64,000 bases of DNA from Rhabdophis nuchalis (GCA_039707465.1 CM077645.1:163670003-163734002), one strand, 5' to 3'; counted from the stretch's first letter, positions 25,072-36,228 are shown. Program-made: numbers and translations. Notes: generated by a model not told the origin, from the sequence alone.

Positions 25072-25665
25072 GGAAGGGGCTCTTCAAGTCCAACCCTCTG
25101 CTTAGGCAGGAAGCTCTACACCAGTACAGACAAATGGTTATCCAACATCTTCTTAAAAACTTCCAGTATTGGAGCATTCACAAATTCTAGACACAAGTTG
25201 TTCCACTGATTAATTGTTCTGTCAGGAAATTTCTCCTCAGTTCTAAGTTGCTTCTCTCCTTGATTAGTTTCCATCTGTTGCTTTTTGTCCAACCTTCAGG
25301 TGCTTTGGAGAATAGGTGGACTTCCTCATCTTTGTGGCAGCCCTTTAGATATTGGAACACTGCTATTGTGTCACCCCTAATATTTCTTTTCATTAAACTA
25401 GACATTTCCCTTTCTTACAACCATTCTTCATATGTTTTATCCTCCAGTCTCCTAATTATCTTTGTTGCTCTTCTCTGCACTCTTTCTAGAATCTCAACAT
25501 CTTTTTTTACATCATGGCTACCTAAATTGGATACAGTATTCCAAGTGTGGACTTACCAAGGCATTACAAAGTGGTATTAACACTTCACATGATCTTGATT
25601 TTATTCCTCTATTAATGTAGCCTAGGACTGTGTTGGCTTTTTTTTGGCAGCCACGGCACTCAAAT
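25072..25665 (-). mobile_element. CR1 LINE 3' end, longer copy in tandem
   Basis: It starts again at 'aaggggctcttcaagtccaa' and runs through the complement of the ORF2 C-terminus. In minus frame, blocks such as 'RNIRGDTIAVFQYLKGCHKD', 'NRWKLIKERSNLELRRNFLT' and an upstream region complementary to 'ccttggtaagtccacacttg' are readable, up to 'ctaggactgtgttggctttt'. It contains frameshifts. It lies head-to-tail with the copy at 24868. Confidence 0.87.
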
Positions 25666-26159
25666 GACAGTTGGCACCTTTATGGAAACTATGTTCTTAT
25701 ACTCCCTTTTCTAATAACTTTTGGAAATTTCTTGTTAATTGCCTTTCAGTAATGAGGTGCCTTTGGATCAACACATTTTACAGCACCAGGTGAGTTCCCT
25801 TCAATAATTAGCAAAACAAGTTTTAAATAAAAGTTTAAGAACTTTATTTTTTCTTTTAAGATTTTAAAGACAATTAGAATATTGATTTTGTAAAGTTACA
25901 AATGGACTAAAGATCCAGATGGATTTTCAATAAAAATTTGAAATTAATTATAAGAATCTCTTCTGTGAGATTTTTTTTTTTTTTTGAATACTTTAAAAAG
26001 ACAATTTTAAAGTTTGGACACTAAAGATTACAATTAAATGAGAAGAATGCTGAAATGTGACTTACTAATAGAGAATGGCCAAAATACTTGTAAAAAGGAT
26101 ATTAGTGAATAAAATCCCATAAGTTAATTTTAAGAGTGCCCTTTTAAAAAAACCCAATG
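25666..26159. other. AT-rich unrecognised sequence
   Basis: Nothing recognised apart from a T run near 25971-25985. Confidence 0.55.
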
Positions 26160-26284
26160 TTTTAAAACAGGGGTCCCCAACCTTTTTTGCACCAGGGACC
26201 GGTTTCATTTTAAAGAAAATTTTGCGGACCGGCTGAGTGGCTCAGCAGTCATGTGACTGGGTGGGCATGGCCAACTTGGAAAAT

Positions 26285-26350
26285 GTGAAACTCACTTAAC
26301 AATGGTCTTGGTTAACAACCAAACTTTTGGGCTCAATTGTGGTCATAAGT
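26285..26350 (-). mobile_element. TA-MITE fragment
   Basis: 'gggctcaattgtggtcataa' is the reverse complement of the left end of the TA-MITE at 33961 ('caattgagcccaaaac'). It is a partial copy lying inside the hAT MITE at the edge of the CTTT tract. Confidence 0.7.
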
Positions 26351-26433
<83 letters not shown>

Positions 26434-26785
26434 CTCTCTTTCTTTCTTTCTTTCTCTCTCTCTCTCTTTCTCTCTTTCTTTATTTCTCTGTCTCTTTCTC
26501 GCTTTCTTTCTTTCTCTTTCTTTCTCTCTCTCTTTATTTCTTTCTCTTTCTTTCTTTTTCTTTTTCTTTCTCTTTCTTTCCCTCTTTCCCCCCTCTCTTT
26601 CCCTATTTCTCTCTCTCTCTCTCTCTTTCTTTCTCTTTCTTTCTTTCCCTCTTTCTCTCTCCTTCTCTCTCTCTTTCTTTCTCTCTCTCTTTCCCTCTTT
26701 CTTTCTCTTTCTCTCTTTCTGTCTCTTTTCTTTCTCTCTTTCTCTCTCTCTTTTTTCTCTTTCCTTCCTTTCTGTCTCTCTTTCT

Positions 26786-26816
<31 letters not shown>

Positions 26817-26910
26817 GTCTTTCTCTCTCTCTTTCTTTCTCTCTCCCACTTTCTTTTTCTTTCTTTCTCTTTTTCTCTCTCTCACTCTGTCTCTCTCTCC
26901 TTTGTTTGCC
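26350..26910. repeat. (CTTT)n/(CT)n pyrimidine tract
   Basis: About 560 bases of almost pure pyrimidine on the plus strand, pure CTTT for the first ~80 and then mixed CT/CTTT/CCTT. Mirror-repeat pyrimidine tracts of this size can form triplex DNA. A GT tract with GTCT repeats follows at 26921-26975. Confidence 0.96.
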
Positions 26911-27189
26911 CATTTGTCACTCTGTGTGTGTGTGTGTGTGTGTATGTGTGTGTGTGTGTGTGTGTCTGTCTGTCTGTCTCGCATTCAGGCACTTAAATCA
27001 CTCATTCTGTGTCTCTGTCTATCTTTCTCTCCCTCCCTCCCACTCTCTATCTCTGTGTGTGTGTCTGTCACTCTCTGATTCCCCCCTCCCTCCCTCCCTG
27101 TCTCTCTCTGTGTCTGTGCCTCTCTCTGTCTGTCTGTCTCCCCCCTCCCCCAAGCCTCCTCAGCTCCTGGAAGTAGCCTGGCCGACCCG

Positions 27190-27560
27190 CCAGCCCGTTG
27201 GCTGTACTTACTCGCTCGCTCTCTCACCCATCCACTGGACGAAGGAACCTGGCGTCTGATGGGTGAGCAAGCGAGCGAGCGAGCAACTGCGGCCGGCGGG
27301 CCAGAGGGCCAGCGGATTGTTGGGCGCTGCCGCAGCAACTTTCCTTACCCGCCCGCCGGCCAGTCGGCCACAGTTACTCGCTCGCTCGCTCACCCACCGG
27401 ACGCCAGGTTCCTTCGTCCAGTGGGTAGGTGAGCGAGCGAGTAACCGCAGCAGGTGGGCAGGCAGGTTGTTGGGCGCTGCTGCAGCAAGTTTCCTTGCCT
27501 GCCTGCGCTTGCTTGCTCGCTTGCTCACCCACCCACCGGACGAAGGAACCTGGCATCCCC
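27190..27560. repeat. GC-rich alternating inverted repeats
   Basis: The motif 'gacgaaggaacctggc' (27237, 27537) alternates with its inverse 'gccaggttccttcgtc' (27403). 'tgttgggcgctgc' occurs at 27319 and 27468. 'gagcgagcgag' flanks are also inverted. This looks like successive foldback duplication within the hAT MITE. Confidence 0.8.
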
Positions 27561-27737
27561 GCCCCCCGCCCCCGCCCGCCGCGTTCACTCGCCTTAGCCT
27601 GCCCCGGCCGCCCGGCTGCGTGCTCTGCCCAGGGGGCTGCCCCCTCCTCCTCCTCTCTGGCGCTGCGGCCCGGTCCCTACCAAGCCACGGACCGGCACCG
27701 GTCCACCGCCCGGGGGTTGGGGACCCCTGTTTTAAAA

Positions 27738-28530
27738 TGTTATGGAAAAGGAACAAAACTAAACCTGGCATAAAAGTGGATTTTAAATAACAGGCTACAA
27801 TAATGATTGAGGGGGGGTTGCTCTTCTGACCATGCAAAAAGCATTATGATATGCAAATGACAAATTAAAAGACAGAACTGGATAATTTTCCTCCATAGAT
27901 TTACAGAGGAAGCTTGTTAATGGTTTGTAGAATGTTGTGAGAATGGACAAAGAAAACATGACAAGTTCCAGCACATTAGTTGAACAATTTAAAGATCAAG
28001 ATTGTTAAAAGTAAAAGGAAGGAATGTTAGTGTATTTGATAGAGACTAAAACAGATAAATTATGTTGGTAACCTTTAATTGACTTTTGCTGATTTGCTGG
28101 CTTGAAGGATTTGTTTCTATATAAGAGATAGGATATGGGAAGATGAGATCACTCATTAAATTTTAAGACAAGAGAGGTTGTAAGCTTCCAGAATTGTTCA
28201 TACCTGTAATGAAAGGGAAATCATTTATATATTTCATCTCTTTTTTTTCTTTTTTATATTCGGATTTTTTTCCCTGCACTTTTTATTTCCTTAGATTTTT
28301 TTTCAGTTTGTATTCATTTCTATCTTTTTTATTTAGTACTGGTAACATTACTATAAAAAGGGATGGGATAGAATTTAAGTTTCTGGTAGAAAAAAATTAT
28401 ACAGTGAAATTTGTAAAGTCTCAAAGGTTATGGCTCATCCATAGTACAATACGATTGAAATAATAATTATCTTTATTTCTATTTGATTTGAATTAGTGGA
28501 ATTAATAATGAATATAATTGTGTCTGAAAC
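27738..28530. other. AT-rich unrecognised sequence
   Basis: Nothing recognised. Confidence 0.55.
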
Positions 28531-28576
28531 AGAACAACTATTACACTTGATCTTAGCCAAAAGGCCAAGAAGCAAT
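28531..28576 (-). pseudogene. U2 snRNA 5'-end fragment
   Basis: On minus this matches the first ~46 nt of U2 snRNA: 'gcttcttggccttttggcta' and 'agatcaagtgtaatagttgt', against the conserved U2 5' end with the branch-point-binding region following. Differences include C-to-T changes. Only the 5' quarter is present, with no Sm site or downstream stems, so it is a retro-copied or relic fragment and not a gene. Confidence 0.8.
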
Positions 28577-28587
28577 AACTATTGAGT

Positions 28588-29586
28588 TTTTTAGTTTTAG
28601 TTTTATTCGAATTTATACCCCGCATCTTCTCCAAAAAAGGACCCAGGGCGGCGCACAGGAAATTTAAAAGACATAACAAATATAAACAAGTACAAAATTT
28701 TAAAAGCTATTAAATCAATCGATACCCTGTGCTAAAATATGTATAAAATCCCCAAATTAAAAACTATCTAAAAACAGTCAGAACGGGAGGTTATGCTAGG
28801 CCGGCTTGTTGGAAAAGGTGCGTCTTAAAACGCTGGCGGAAGAGGCGGAGGTCTGAGATGGTACGTAGTTCGGGGGGGTAAGTCGTTCCAGAGGGTAGGG
28901 CCCGCCACAGTGAAGGCCCTTCCCCTGGGTGTCGCCAACCGGCAATGCCCGGCCGACGGCACCCTGAGAAGAATCTCTCTGTGGGAGCGGATCGGACGAA
29001 GGGATGTATGGGGCAGAAGACGGTCTCGCATATAACTAGGCCCCGAGCCATGGAGCGCTTTGAAGATGGTCGTCAAAACCTTGAAGCGCACTCGAAAGGC
29101 CACAGGCAGCCAGTGCAGCTCGGGCAGGAGAGGTGTTACGTGGGAGAACCTAGAGGTTCCCATAATCACCCGCGTGGCCGCATTCTGGACTAGCTGTAGC
29201 TTTCGAGTGCACCTCAAGGGAAGCCCCATGTAGAGAGCGTTACAGTAGTCAAGTCGGGATGTCACGAGTGCTTGAGTGACTGTGCGAAGGGCAGCCCAGT
29301 CCAGTAAGGGGCGCAATTGGTGCATCAGGCGTACCTGATAGAACTCCCCCCTGGCCACGGCCACCACATGGTCCTCCATGGACAGCCGGGAATCCAGGAG
29401 GACACCCAAATTGCACGCCCTCTCCACACGGGCCAGTGTTTCGCCCCCAATGGCCAGAGATGGAGTTACCTGGCTGAACCAGGGTGCCGGAAACCACAGC
29501 CACTCAGTCTTGGACGGGTTGAGCTTGAGTTTGTTACTACCCATCCAGATCCGTATGGCCTCCAACCACCGGGAGATGCTCTGATG
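28588..29586 (-). mobile_element. L2-type LINE, 5'-truncated, frameshifted
   Basis: On minus, the ORF2 3' third is readable over about 245 codons (29565 to 28825). It has 'GSNKLKLNPSKTEWLWFP', 'RLDYCNALYMGLPLRCTRKL', 'LHWLPVAFRVRFKVL' and 'CRLATPRGRAF'. The last ~12 family residues continue in another frame (28791-29051), so there is one frameshift near 28880. The 3' UTR with 'cagggcggcgcacagg' (plus) follows to 28600. It is close in sequence to the 40797 copy and truncated near the RT palm/thumb boundary. Confidence 0.9.
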
Positions 29587-30239
29587 CTCTTGTTTTGAAT
29601 AATAGCTTGATCAATATTAAAATTTATCACCTTTCTGGTCTAAGCTGAAACCTAATTACAGGATTTCATTGCAGTTTATATCTGTTCTTTATTTTAACCC
29701 TCCTGATTAGGGAACTGCACTTGCTGTTAATGTTTTTTTTCTACTATAGTGAGCATTCGGTAACTTTTACAATTATAGTATTTTATTCTGATTAATGGAA
29801 TTAAACTCATCTGAACATTATATTTTCTCTCTAGTTCATTTACCCTAATGGCAGTTCTTGAACATCATCCCAATCAACTGATTATTAGTATGCTTTCAGG
29901 GGAGAAAAACACTATATGAGTAGAAATTATAAATAAACAAATTGTTAACTACATTAACCATTTTTTCTAGTTACAATTTTGTTTTTATTCTGAATGCAAA
30001 TGTGCAATACTATAAAATAAAAATACAGTATGACATTCAAAAAATAACCCTACACAGTAACAACAATGAATGAATTGCTGCAACATCCTTTCTACTGTGT
30101 TGTTTCTCACAATGATTGTTAGGACAGGTTTTATGAGATGTACCGATTCCCTAGGTGCAGCTGAGAGAGATTTGGATCAATCACCACACTATGCCACAAT
30201 TTGTTTAACCATGATGTTTTGAATTATAATTATTTAGAC
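29587..30239. other. AT-rich unrecognised sequence
   Basis: Nothing recognised. Confidence 0.55.
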
Positions 30240-30486
30240 CAGTGATCTCCAACCTTACTGGCTTTGCAGACTGGCGATGGGGTGAGAGGGGATGTTTCCG
30301 TATAAGAGGTGGGCAGGCGCATGTGTGCACACAGCTCCATTTGCACAAGAGGCAGGCATGCGCTTGCCCACCCACTATGCATGCAAGTAGAGCTGTATGT
30401 GTATGCTCACCTGCCACTTCTGTGGCTTGGTTCTGAATGGGCCACGGCTCAATAATGAGCCACAGCTTGGGGTTTGGGGACCCCAG
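30240..30486. mobile_element. hAT MITE (decayed)
   Basis: Left end CAGTGATCTCCAACCTT and right end GGTTTGGGGACCCCAG are imperfect inverses and match the CAGGGGTCCCCAACC family at 26168 and 38206. The flanking octamers agree only in part (atttagac and aattagat), consistent with age. Confidence 0.7.
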
Positions 30487-31319
30487 AATTAGATTGCGCA
30501 AGCCACAAATCATGGTTTGCAAATCACAGCAGTTAGGTTTGCATAGCGCTTAAGCCACAACTAAACAAATTATATCCTAGCTTGGTTTATTCTGTGAATT
30601 TTCCTGGTGTTAGATCTAATTCATTTTATTATGATAGCTTCTGTTGGGATGCCCAGACTGATTGACTTTCGGCTCGTCTGTTAATTTACACAAATGTGTG
30701 GGTGAGTGGGTGGGCAGGAAGCCTGCATGAAGATTAATTTTAGCATTCATACTGAATGTTGGGTTTACATTTTTTCTGAAATAATAATGAGTAAGTTGTT
30801 GAACAAAGGTTGATATAAAGCTAATAAACAGAAATTGTTTGTTTTTATTATGACACATGCAAACAGTCATTTCTTTCCTAATGATCTCCCACATTCAACA
30901 GGTTTTACAGTACATGGAGAGAAAAAATGCCCCAAATTTACCCTGAAGCCTTCATTCTTGCTGTAAAAACATTACATTGGAAGTAAAATATTGATGGCCA
31001 TGGGGACTTTTGGTATTCCCCGTTGCCTTAAAATAAACTTCGAAAATAAAGCTGTCATTGTTTCCTAGCAATTTCATAGTGACATCACCAAGTTCCTAAA
31101 ATAATTTTTTCCCAATTGAAATGGCATGGGAGAAGGTGTCGTGCAGCGTGGATCAAAATTAAGGCACTGTAATTCTGCATCTTCTATTTTGTCCATTTTG
31201 ACATCTCACTCCATTCTGCAGGCAATGGAATTGGAACAAAATTTGTGTCTGGACTTTCCCTTTCAAAAATTCAAAGGGTCAATGTCGGGGAAAAAACCCA
31301 GTGTCTTAGCATTATGGCA
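30487..31319. other. Unrecognised sequence
   Basis: Nothing recognised. Confidence 0.55.
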
Positions 31320-31504
31320 CAGTAGTCACCAATCTTTCTGGTTCTGTGGACCAGCAGCAGTGGTGATGGCGGGGGAGGAAATGGGGGAGAGAGGAATTGT
31401 TTCTGCAAATGGAGGTTTGCATGCTCACATGCTGCTTGTGTGGCACAGTTCCCAACAGGCTGTGACTCAGTCCCAGGCCATGGACTGGGGGTTGGCGACC
31501 CCTG
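31320..31504. mobile_element. hAT MITE (decayed)
   Basis: Left end CAGTAGTCACCAATCTTTC and right end GGGGGTTGGCGACCCCTG resemble the family at 26168. There are 'gtggaccagcagcag' near the left and 'ccatggactgggggttgg' near the right. The flanking octamers agree poorly. Confidence 0.68.
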
Positions 31505-33160
31505 CTGTAGCATGTATCTAGTATACAAAAGCTGTAATGTTCAATCTTCTGAGGTGGGAAGTAATGCCAAAAATTGTAATGCACTGACCTTGGAAAGCTT
31601 GGGCAGTTCATGTTGATCGCTAAGGGCTAGTGGGAAAATAATTGTATCTGGCAGGAGGCAGATTTCTATGCACCTCAACACCATCAATAGCACCCAATCT
31701 GCTGCAGCAATATTTGAAAGAATTATTAATACCTCCATGATAGAGAATATGCTTTGCATATAACATCTAGTTTCCAACTACAGCTTGAAAAAACAACAGT
31801 CCCAAATGACTTGCCATTCAGTGTCTGCAGTACTGGGAATAGAGAGGTCAAAAATCTGATTCAGTATTAAGGTAATGTCTCATGTTTCTGCAATATTGGA
31901 GAAATCATGTGTTAAATTCTAATTAATGTGCCTATAATATTGTACTGCTACCATATTTTTCTCATGCCATTCAAAGACAATAAGCTGGTTTAAACAGTGA
32001 AGCCATATATGGCCTTACAGTCATGAATTTAAACTTTGTGCTAATGTTGGCTTTACACAATGGACAAAGTTTAGCTCTTATTACTAGAAAAAGAAAATGG
32101 GTTAAACCAGTTCTAGTGGTTTATGATCAGCTATTCTGGAAAGCACAGAATAGGATTGGACTGTTATATTGTAACTTTAAGGCAAGATAAATCTTTTTAG
32201 GAAAACTTACGTGGCATTCTCTTGGCCTGATATTTGTTATTTTCTATATCAAGTTCAGAAGCGGTCTCCATGTGGAAATAAATGTACTTATATTCTTTTC
32301 TTTAATCAAAATAGTTCATTTTGCCATTTCAGCCAACTCCATCAACTTCTGCAACCATTCGTAGGAATCGAAGTGTCCTTCCAATTTTATGCATACAATA
32401 GTCTTGCTGTCAACATAACTTTACATACTTTATACACACATTGATTCTTCTTAATCTGTGGCTAGTTTCCCCCCCTTTATTACACTTTTATTATCCCTCA
32501 GTTTTAACTAGTTACCCTGATCTCTCTCTCTCTGCTTTGTTAGCGTGATTACTAGCTATTAGAGAAAACTTACAAAAGTAATCATTGAATCATCCAGTTT
32601 CAATTTATGTGGATTGGTTTATAGATAATTGCAATTAAAGATAGTAATGTAATGCACTTCAAGATGAAAAAAAATAGGTTCTTTGCTTTTTTCTTAGAGA
32701 GACACCAATGAACTTTTCTTTAGAACAGCAAATAAAATTGTTTTCAGCTTTGAATCTATCTTGTTTGGAAAAGAAGGAACCACAGTGGATCCAATTAAAT
32801 CTATTCTCAGCTTCAGCTTTAAGTCAGGGAAGACTTTCTTGTCTTCACCCAAAGGACTTTTAGCCCAAGTAAACAGTTTAATCGCCAATAGCTATAAATG
32901 TGTTTATGTAAGAATATCCTGGCAGGAGACAAATGTTTCTCGTGCTAAAAATAATACATTGGTCACTAAGTAATATAATAAGCATTCCATTTATTAAATT
33001 GAAAATGTTGCTATAAAACCTCATGGCTTTTGTTCTTAATCATTATCTATGAAATTACTTTTTAGTTTTCTATAAAGAAAACTCTTAGCAGGTTTGTTTT
33101 TATAAATTCATTTCACAATCATTTATTTTAAGGTCCTGAAATATTGCAATCAATCAATCA
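31505..33160. other. AT-rich unrecognised sequence
   Basis: Nothing recognised. The open frame of about 70 codons near 32761-32973 has no motif that I know. Confidence 0.5.
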
Positions 33161-33198
33161 GAATAGAGTAGGAAGGGACCTTGGAGGTCTTCTATTTT
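33161..33198 (-). mobile_element. CR1 LINE, 38-base 3' tip
   Basis: 'gtaggaagggaccttggagg' then 'tcttct' on plus is the complement of the CR1 3' terminus. It is one of the shortest 5'-truncated copies here. Confidence 0.65.
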
Positions 33199-33544
33199 CC
33201 CAAATAGAGAGTTAGTTGTTTGCTTGACTGTAGCAATACACAGTAGTCATGGACATGCTTAATTATTCTTGAGATATCTCAAATCATTCTAAACTGGGTG
33301 ATAAACAATTTTAAATATGTTATTATTACTCATGAGAAATATACCCCCAATTACATCTGTTGTAAATAATTGCCAATAGCTTTTCCCAATTCTTTAAATT
33401 TCACCTCTTCCAGATGTGCTGGGACTACAACATTCAGAATGCATTAGGTCTGACAATCCTATTTTGTCTTGATGTATGCTGAAATGCATCCAGAGTATAT
33501 ATCTACTTTCCTCAATTGATAATTTTAGCTACTCAGTTTACTGT

Positions 33545-33835
33545 ACTAATATGGTTATTATCCCGACCTACGTACGCCGACCTGCGCCTCTTCCGTCGGG
33601 CTCTGAAAACGCACTTATTCCGTGTGGCCGGCCTGGTTTAGTAGCTTTTAATTGGTTATTTTAAATTGGCTTTATTCAACTTGGATTTTAGAACGGGCCC
33701 TAATTTAATTTAATATTATTTTAAAGTATGTTATTTATTGATGTTCGTTTATGTTTTTATTGATGCCTGTTCACCACCCTAAGTCCCGCAATGGAGAAGG
33801 GCACTATACAAATTTAATAAACCATAAACCATAAC
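33545..33835 (+). mobile_element. L2-like LINE 3' end, second family
   Basis: 'gacctgcgcctcttccgtcg' and 'ggctctgaaaacgcacttat' encode the usual last L2 residues (DLRLFRRALKTHLF-like). A 3' UTR follows that ends 'gcactatacaaatttaataa' then 'accataaacc'. It is the same clade as the 40797 copy but a different subfamily, on the opposite strand. Confidence 0.75.
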
Positions 33836-34193
33836 CATATCTATGTTTTTAACATTGATACATAATGCAGATGTGTTCCAATCCTAGCAACTTCCAAATG
33901 TGCAGACCTCAACTCCCTGAATGACTATAAATGAACACTCGGCGAGTTGAAGTCCACATACAGGTAAGTCCACAATTGAGCCCAAAACTTTTGTTGCTGA
34001 ATGAAATATTTGTTATGTCAATTTCCTCCATTTTATGACCTTTCTTGCCACAATTAAATGAATCACTGTTAAATTAGTCAAACTGTTGTTAAGTGAATCT
34101 GGCTTCCTCATTGACTTTGCTAATTATCAGAAGGTCACAAAAGGTGTTGACATGGCCCCTGGGGATGGCAATCATCATAAATATGCTTATATC

Positions 34194-36228
34194 GGGCTTC
34201 CGGTTCCGGCTCCAGCGGCGACGGGCGAGCCTAGCGCTCGCTCGCCGCTTTGTTGCCTTTTCTGCCCCCCCACGGGGGCGAGACACTCCGGTCACCGGAG
34301 GTCTCCCGTAGGGTCGGCTCGGAGGGGACGTTCCTCTTCACGGCGGTGGGGAGAGCGGTCCCCTCCGCGACCTAGGTGAGAAGGAACATGCTGCGGGGGG
34401 GTTTCTCCTTCGCCAACGGCTGTCGGCGCCATTCATTTCAATGGAGAGGGCTGAGCGGAGAGATCGGAAGGCTTGCCGAGGCTTCAGCTGCGAGGGAGAG
34501 TGAGTTTAAAAAAAAACTTTTTTTCCTTGCTGCCAGACAGGCTGAACGGACTGGGAGGGGGGTGTTTAAGCGGCACTCTAAAATGGCTTCTCTGGAAGAG
34601 AAAGCGGAAATCTTCAATCCGGACTGTCTCTAACAAGGGAAAGTGGTATGCGGCTATTTGCAACATTGTTTCTAGGTCTGGCTGGATAAAAAAAATTATT
34701 TTTCTACTCTCTCCTCTGGGCTCTGAGATGGGCGGTGGAAGGTGGCTTTTCTTTGTCCCTGCCTGACTATTTCAACTATGGAAAATTCCCAGCTTCTCTT
34801 TGCAATCGGGACTCTCTCTGGATATTAATGAAGAATTTTTCTCTTGCTGGATTTGTGATTTCTTTTCTGGAATACCTTCGCTATTATATTTACTGAGTTG
34901 GAAAATTGTGTCTCTCCTGGTTCTTGAATTTTGCAACTTCATAACCCTGAACTGAACTGAGCTCCTGATTTGCCTCACCAGCCCCACCCGGATAACGCCA
35001 TCTTGGTGGCAGTGACTTTAACAATTAATCATGGCACAAGAAACAGCACTTGCAAGTTTAGAACAAAGGATGGCTTCTCTTGAATCTGTTATACAAACTT
35101 TGGTACAAGAAATCAAGGCCCAGAGGGCTGAAAATATTAATTTCAAGAAGGAGCTACTGGATACACGGAAACAAGTGTTGGAGAATACACAGAAGAATGA
35201 AGAACTGGAAGGGGGGTTGGTGGGGGCTAAGGGAGAGATTAAAAATGTTACTAATGAGGTGGGGGAGATAAATGGGCATGTGTCTAGGATAGATATGGAA
35301 AGAATGACATATTTTTTGAGATTTCAGAATGTTTTTGAGCAACCTGGTGAATTCCTCCCTGATCTTATGAGTACAATTTTAGCAGACTATTTACAAAAAC
35401 CTAAAGATGAGATCAGGGGGGACATTGACCTGGCTTATAGAATTAACTCAGCATATGCCAGGATAAATGAAGTGCCTAGAGAGATACATGTGAAATTTGT
35501 TAGAAGGTCAACCAGAGAGGAAATATTGAAGGCGCAGAGAGAGAACCCTTTAATTTATCAACAAAAAACGGTCACTATCTTGAAGCAGATCCCTAGAAAG
35601 ATTAGAGATGCAAGAAGGAAATTTTCCTTCTTGTCTAAAACATTGTTTGATCACGGGATCTGGTTCAAGTGGGTGACACCTGAAGGGATGCTGGTGTTCT
35701 GGGAAGGAGGAAGAGTGAGGATTAAAACAGTTGTAGAGGCGGAAGCCTTTCTTAAAAAACATTCCTCTGCCCTGGGGGAAGATCCAGGGGGGACGGAGGG
35801 GGCCACGGCCCCGCCCGCTGGGGGCCAGGGAGGAGAAAAAGAAGATACAATAGCCAAGAGACTTAGATCGAAAAAATAACTTTGCCTTGATTTTTCTGAA
35901 CGATTTTGCATAATATTTGTATCTGGATTTTTTGTAAATATCTGACAGCATGGAACTGAGAATTTAGGTATATGTACTTGCTTTTACCTTGTAGTGTTAT
36001 GAAAAATGTTTTTTTTTGTTATTTTTTTTTTGTGTATTTTGAGGTCTCGGAAGGGCCGACGACTCTGACGTGAATGCTCTCAAAATTTCTTTGTATCCCT
36101 TACCCTACCCTATAGGAAAAATGTAAAACCAATAAAACTTTTTCAATATAAAAAAAAAAAGATCTATGCTGGATTAAATCCAGAAATATAAAGCAGTATT
36201 GAAATTGAAAAATAAATAAAAAAAATAA
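34194..36228 (+). mobile_element. L1-type element with ORF1 but no ORF2
   Basis: A 2,035-bp insertion with a perfect 17-bp duplication, ataaatatgcttatatc, at 34177-34193 and 36229-36245. The 5' UTR (34194-35030) is GC-rich at its start ('ggttccggctccagcggcga'), like a LINE promoter region. ORF1 (35031-35879) is intact. After it come only ~250 bases of 3' UTR with an AATAAA at about 36130 and an A run at 36150-36161, then ~67 more bases and a second A-rich tail. There is no endonuclease or reverse transcriptase sequence. In mammals, 'half-LINE' (HAL1) families have the same ORF1-only plan. It must be mobilised in trans. Confidence 0.88.
35031..35879 (+). CDS. L1-type ORF1 protein (RNA-binding, trimeric coiled coil)
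   Basis: 282 residues, uninterrupted. Residues ~5-90 have a leucine/isoleucine heptad pattern (LASLEQRMASLESVIQTL and onward), a coiled coil. Residues ~92-183 fit the ORF1p RRM, from 'MTYFLRFQNV' to 'IHVKFVRRSTREEILKA'. Residues ~184-242 fit the C-terminal domain. The tail is glycine/proline-rich and ends in a basic 'AKRLRSKK'. L1 ORF1p binds L1 RNA as a trimer and forms the retrotransposition RNP. The start is the first ATG of the open frame, after an 837-base leader. It is shorter than human ORF1p (338 aa), mainly at the N-terminus. I infer the family from domain order and C-domain motifs, not from a search. Confidence 0.85.
   Translation: MAQETALASLEQRMASLESVIQTLVQEIKAQRAENINFKKELLDTRKQVLENTQKNEELEGGLVGAKGEIKNVTNEVGEINGHVSRIDMERMTYFLRFQNVFEQPGEFLPDLMSTILADYLQKPKDEIRGDIDLAYRINSAYARINEVPREIHVKFVRRSTREEILKAQRENPLIYQQKTVTILKQIPRKIRDARRKFSFLSKTLFDHGIWFKWVTPEGMLVFWEGGRVRIKTVVEAEAFLKKHSSALGEDPGGTEGATAPPAGGQGGEKEDTIAKRLRSKK

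Larger units (their letters stand above)
26168..27729. mobile_element. Large hAT MITE with perfect TSD and microsatellite load
   Basis: Ends CAGGGGTCCCCAACC and GGTTGGGGACCCCTG, with perfect octamer duplications ttttaaaa at 26160-26167 and 27730-27737. At 1,562 bp it is about seven times the size of its relative at 38206 (206 bp). The excess is a fragment of a TA-MITE (26285-26350), a pyrimidine microsatellite (26350-26910), a GT tract and a GC-rich block of alternating inverted repeats (27190-27560). No transposase is visible. The 200-310 codon frames rich in F/L/S or K/R/E are microsatellite translations. Confidence 0.92.

Noticed and set aside
26296..27259. Open frames of 200-310 codons rich in F/L/S (plus) or K/R/E (minus)
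   Set aside because: They are low-complexity translations of the pyrimidine microsatellite inside the hAT MITE.
34086..34766. Overlapping 85-97 codon frames in 34086-34766
   Set aside because: They lie across the 5' UTR of the L1-type element and outside ORF1, with no motif. GC-rich leaders often have chance open frames.
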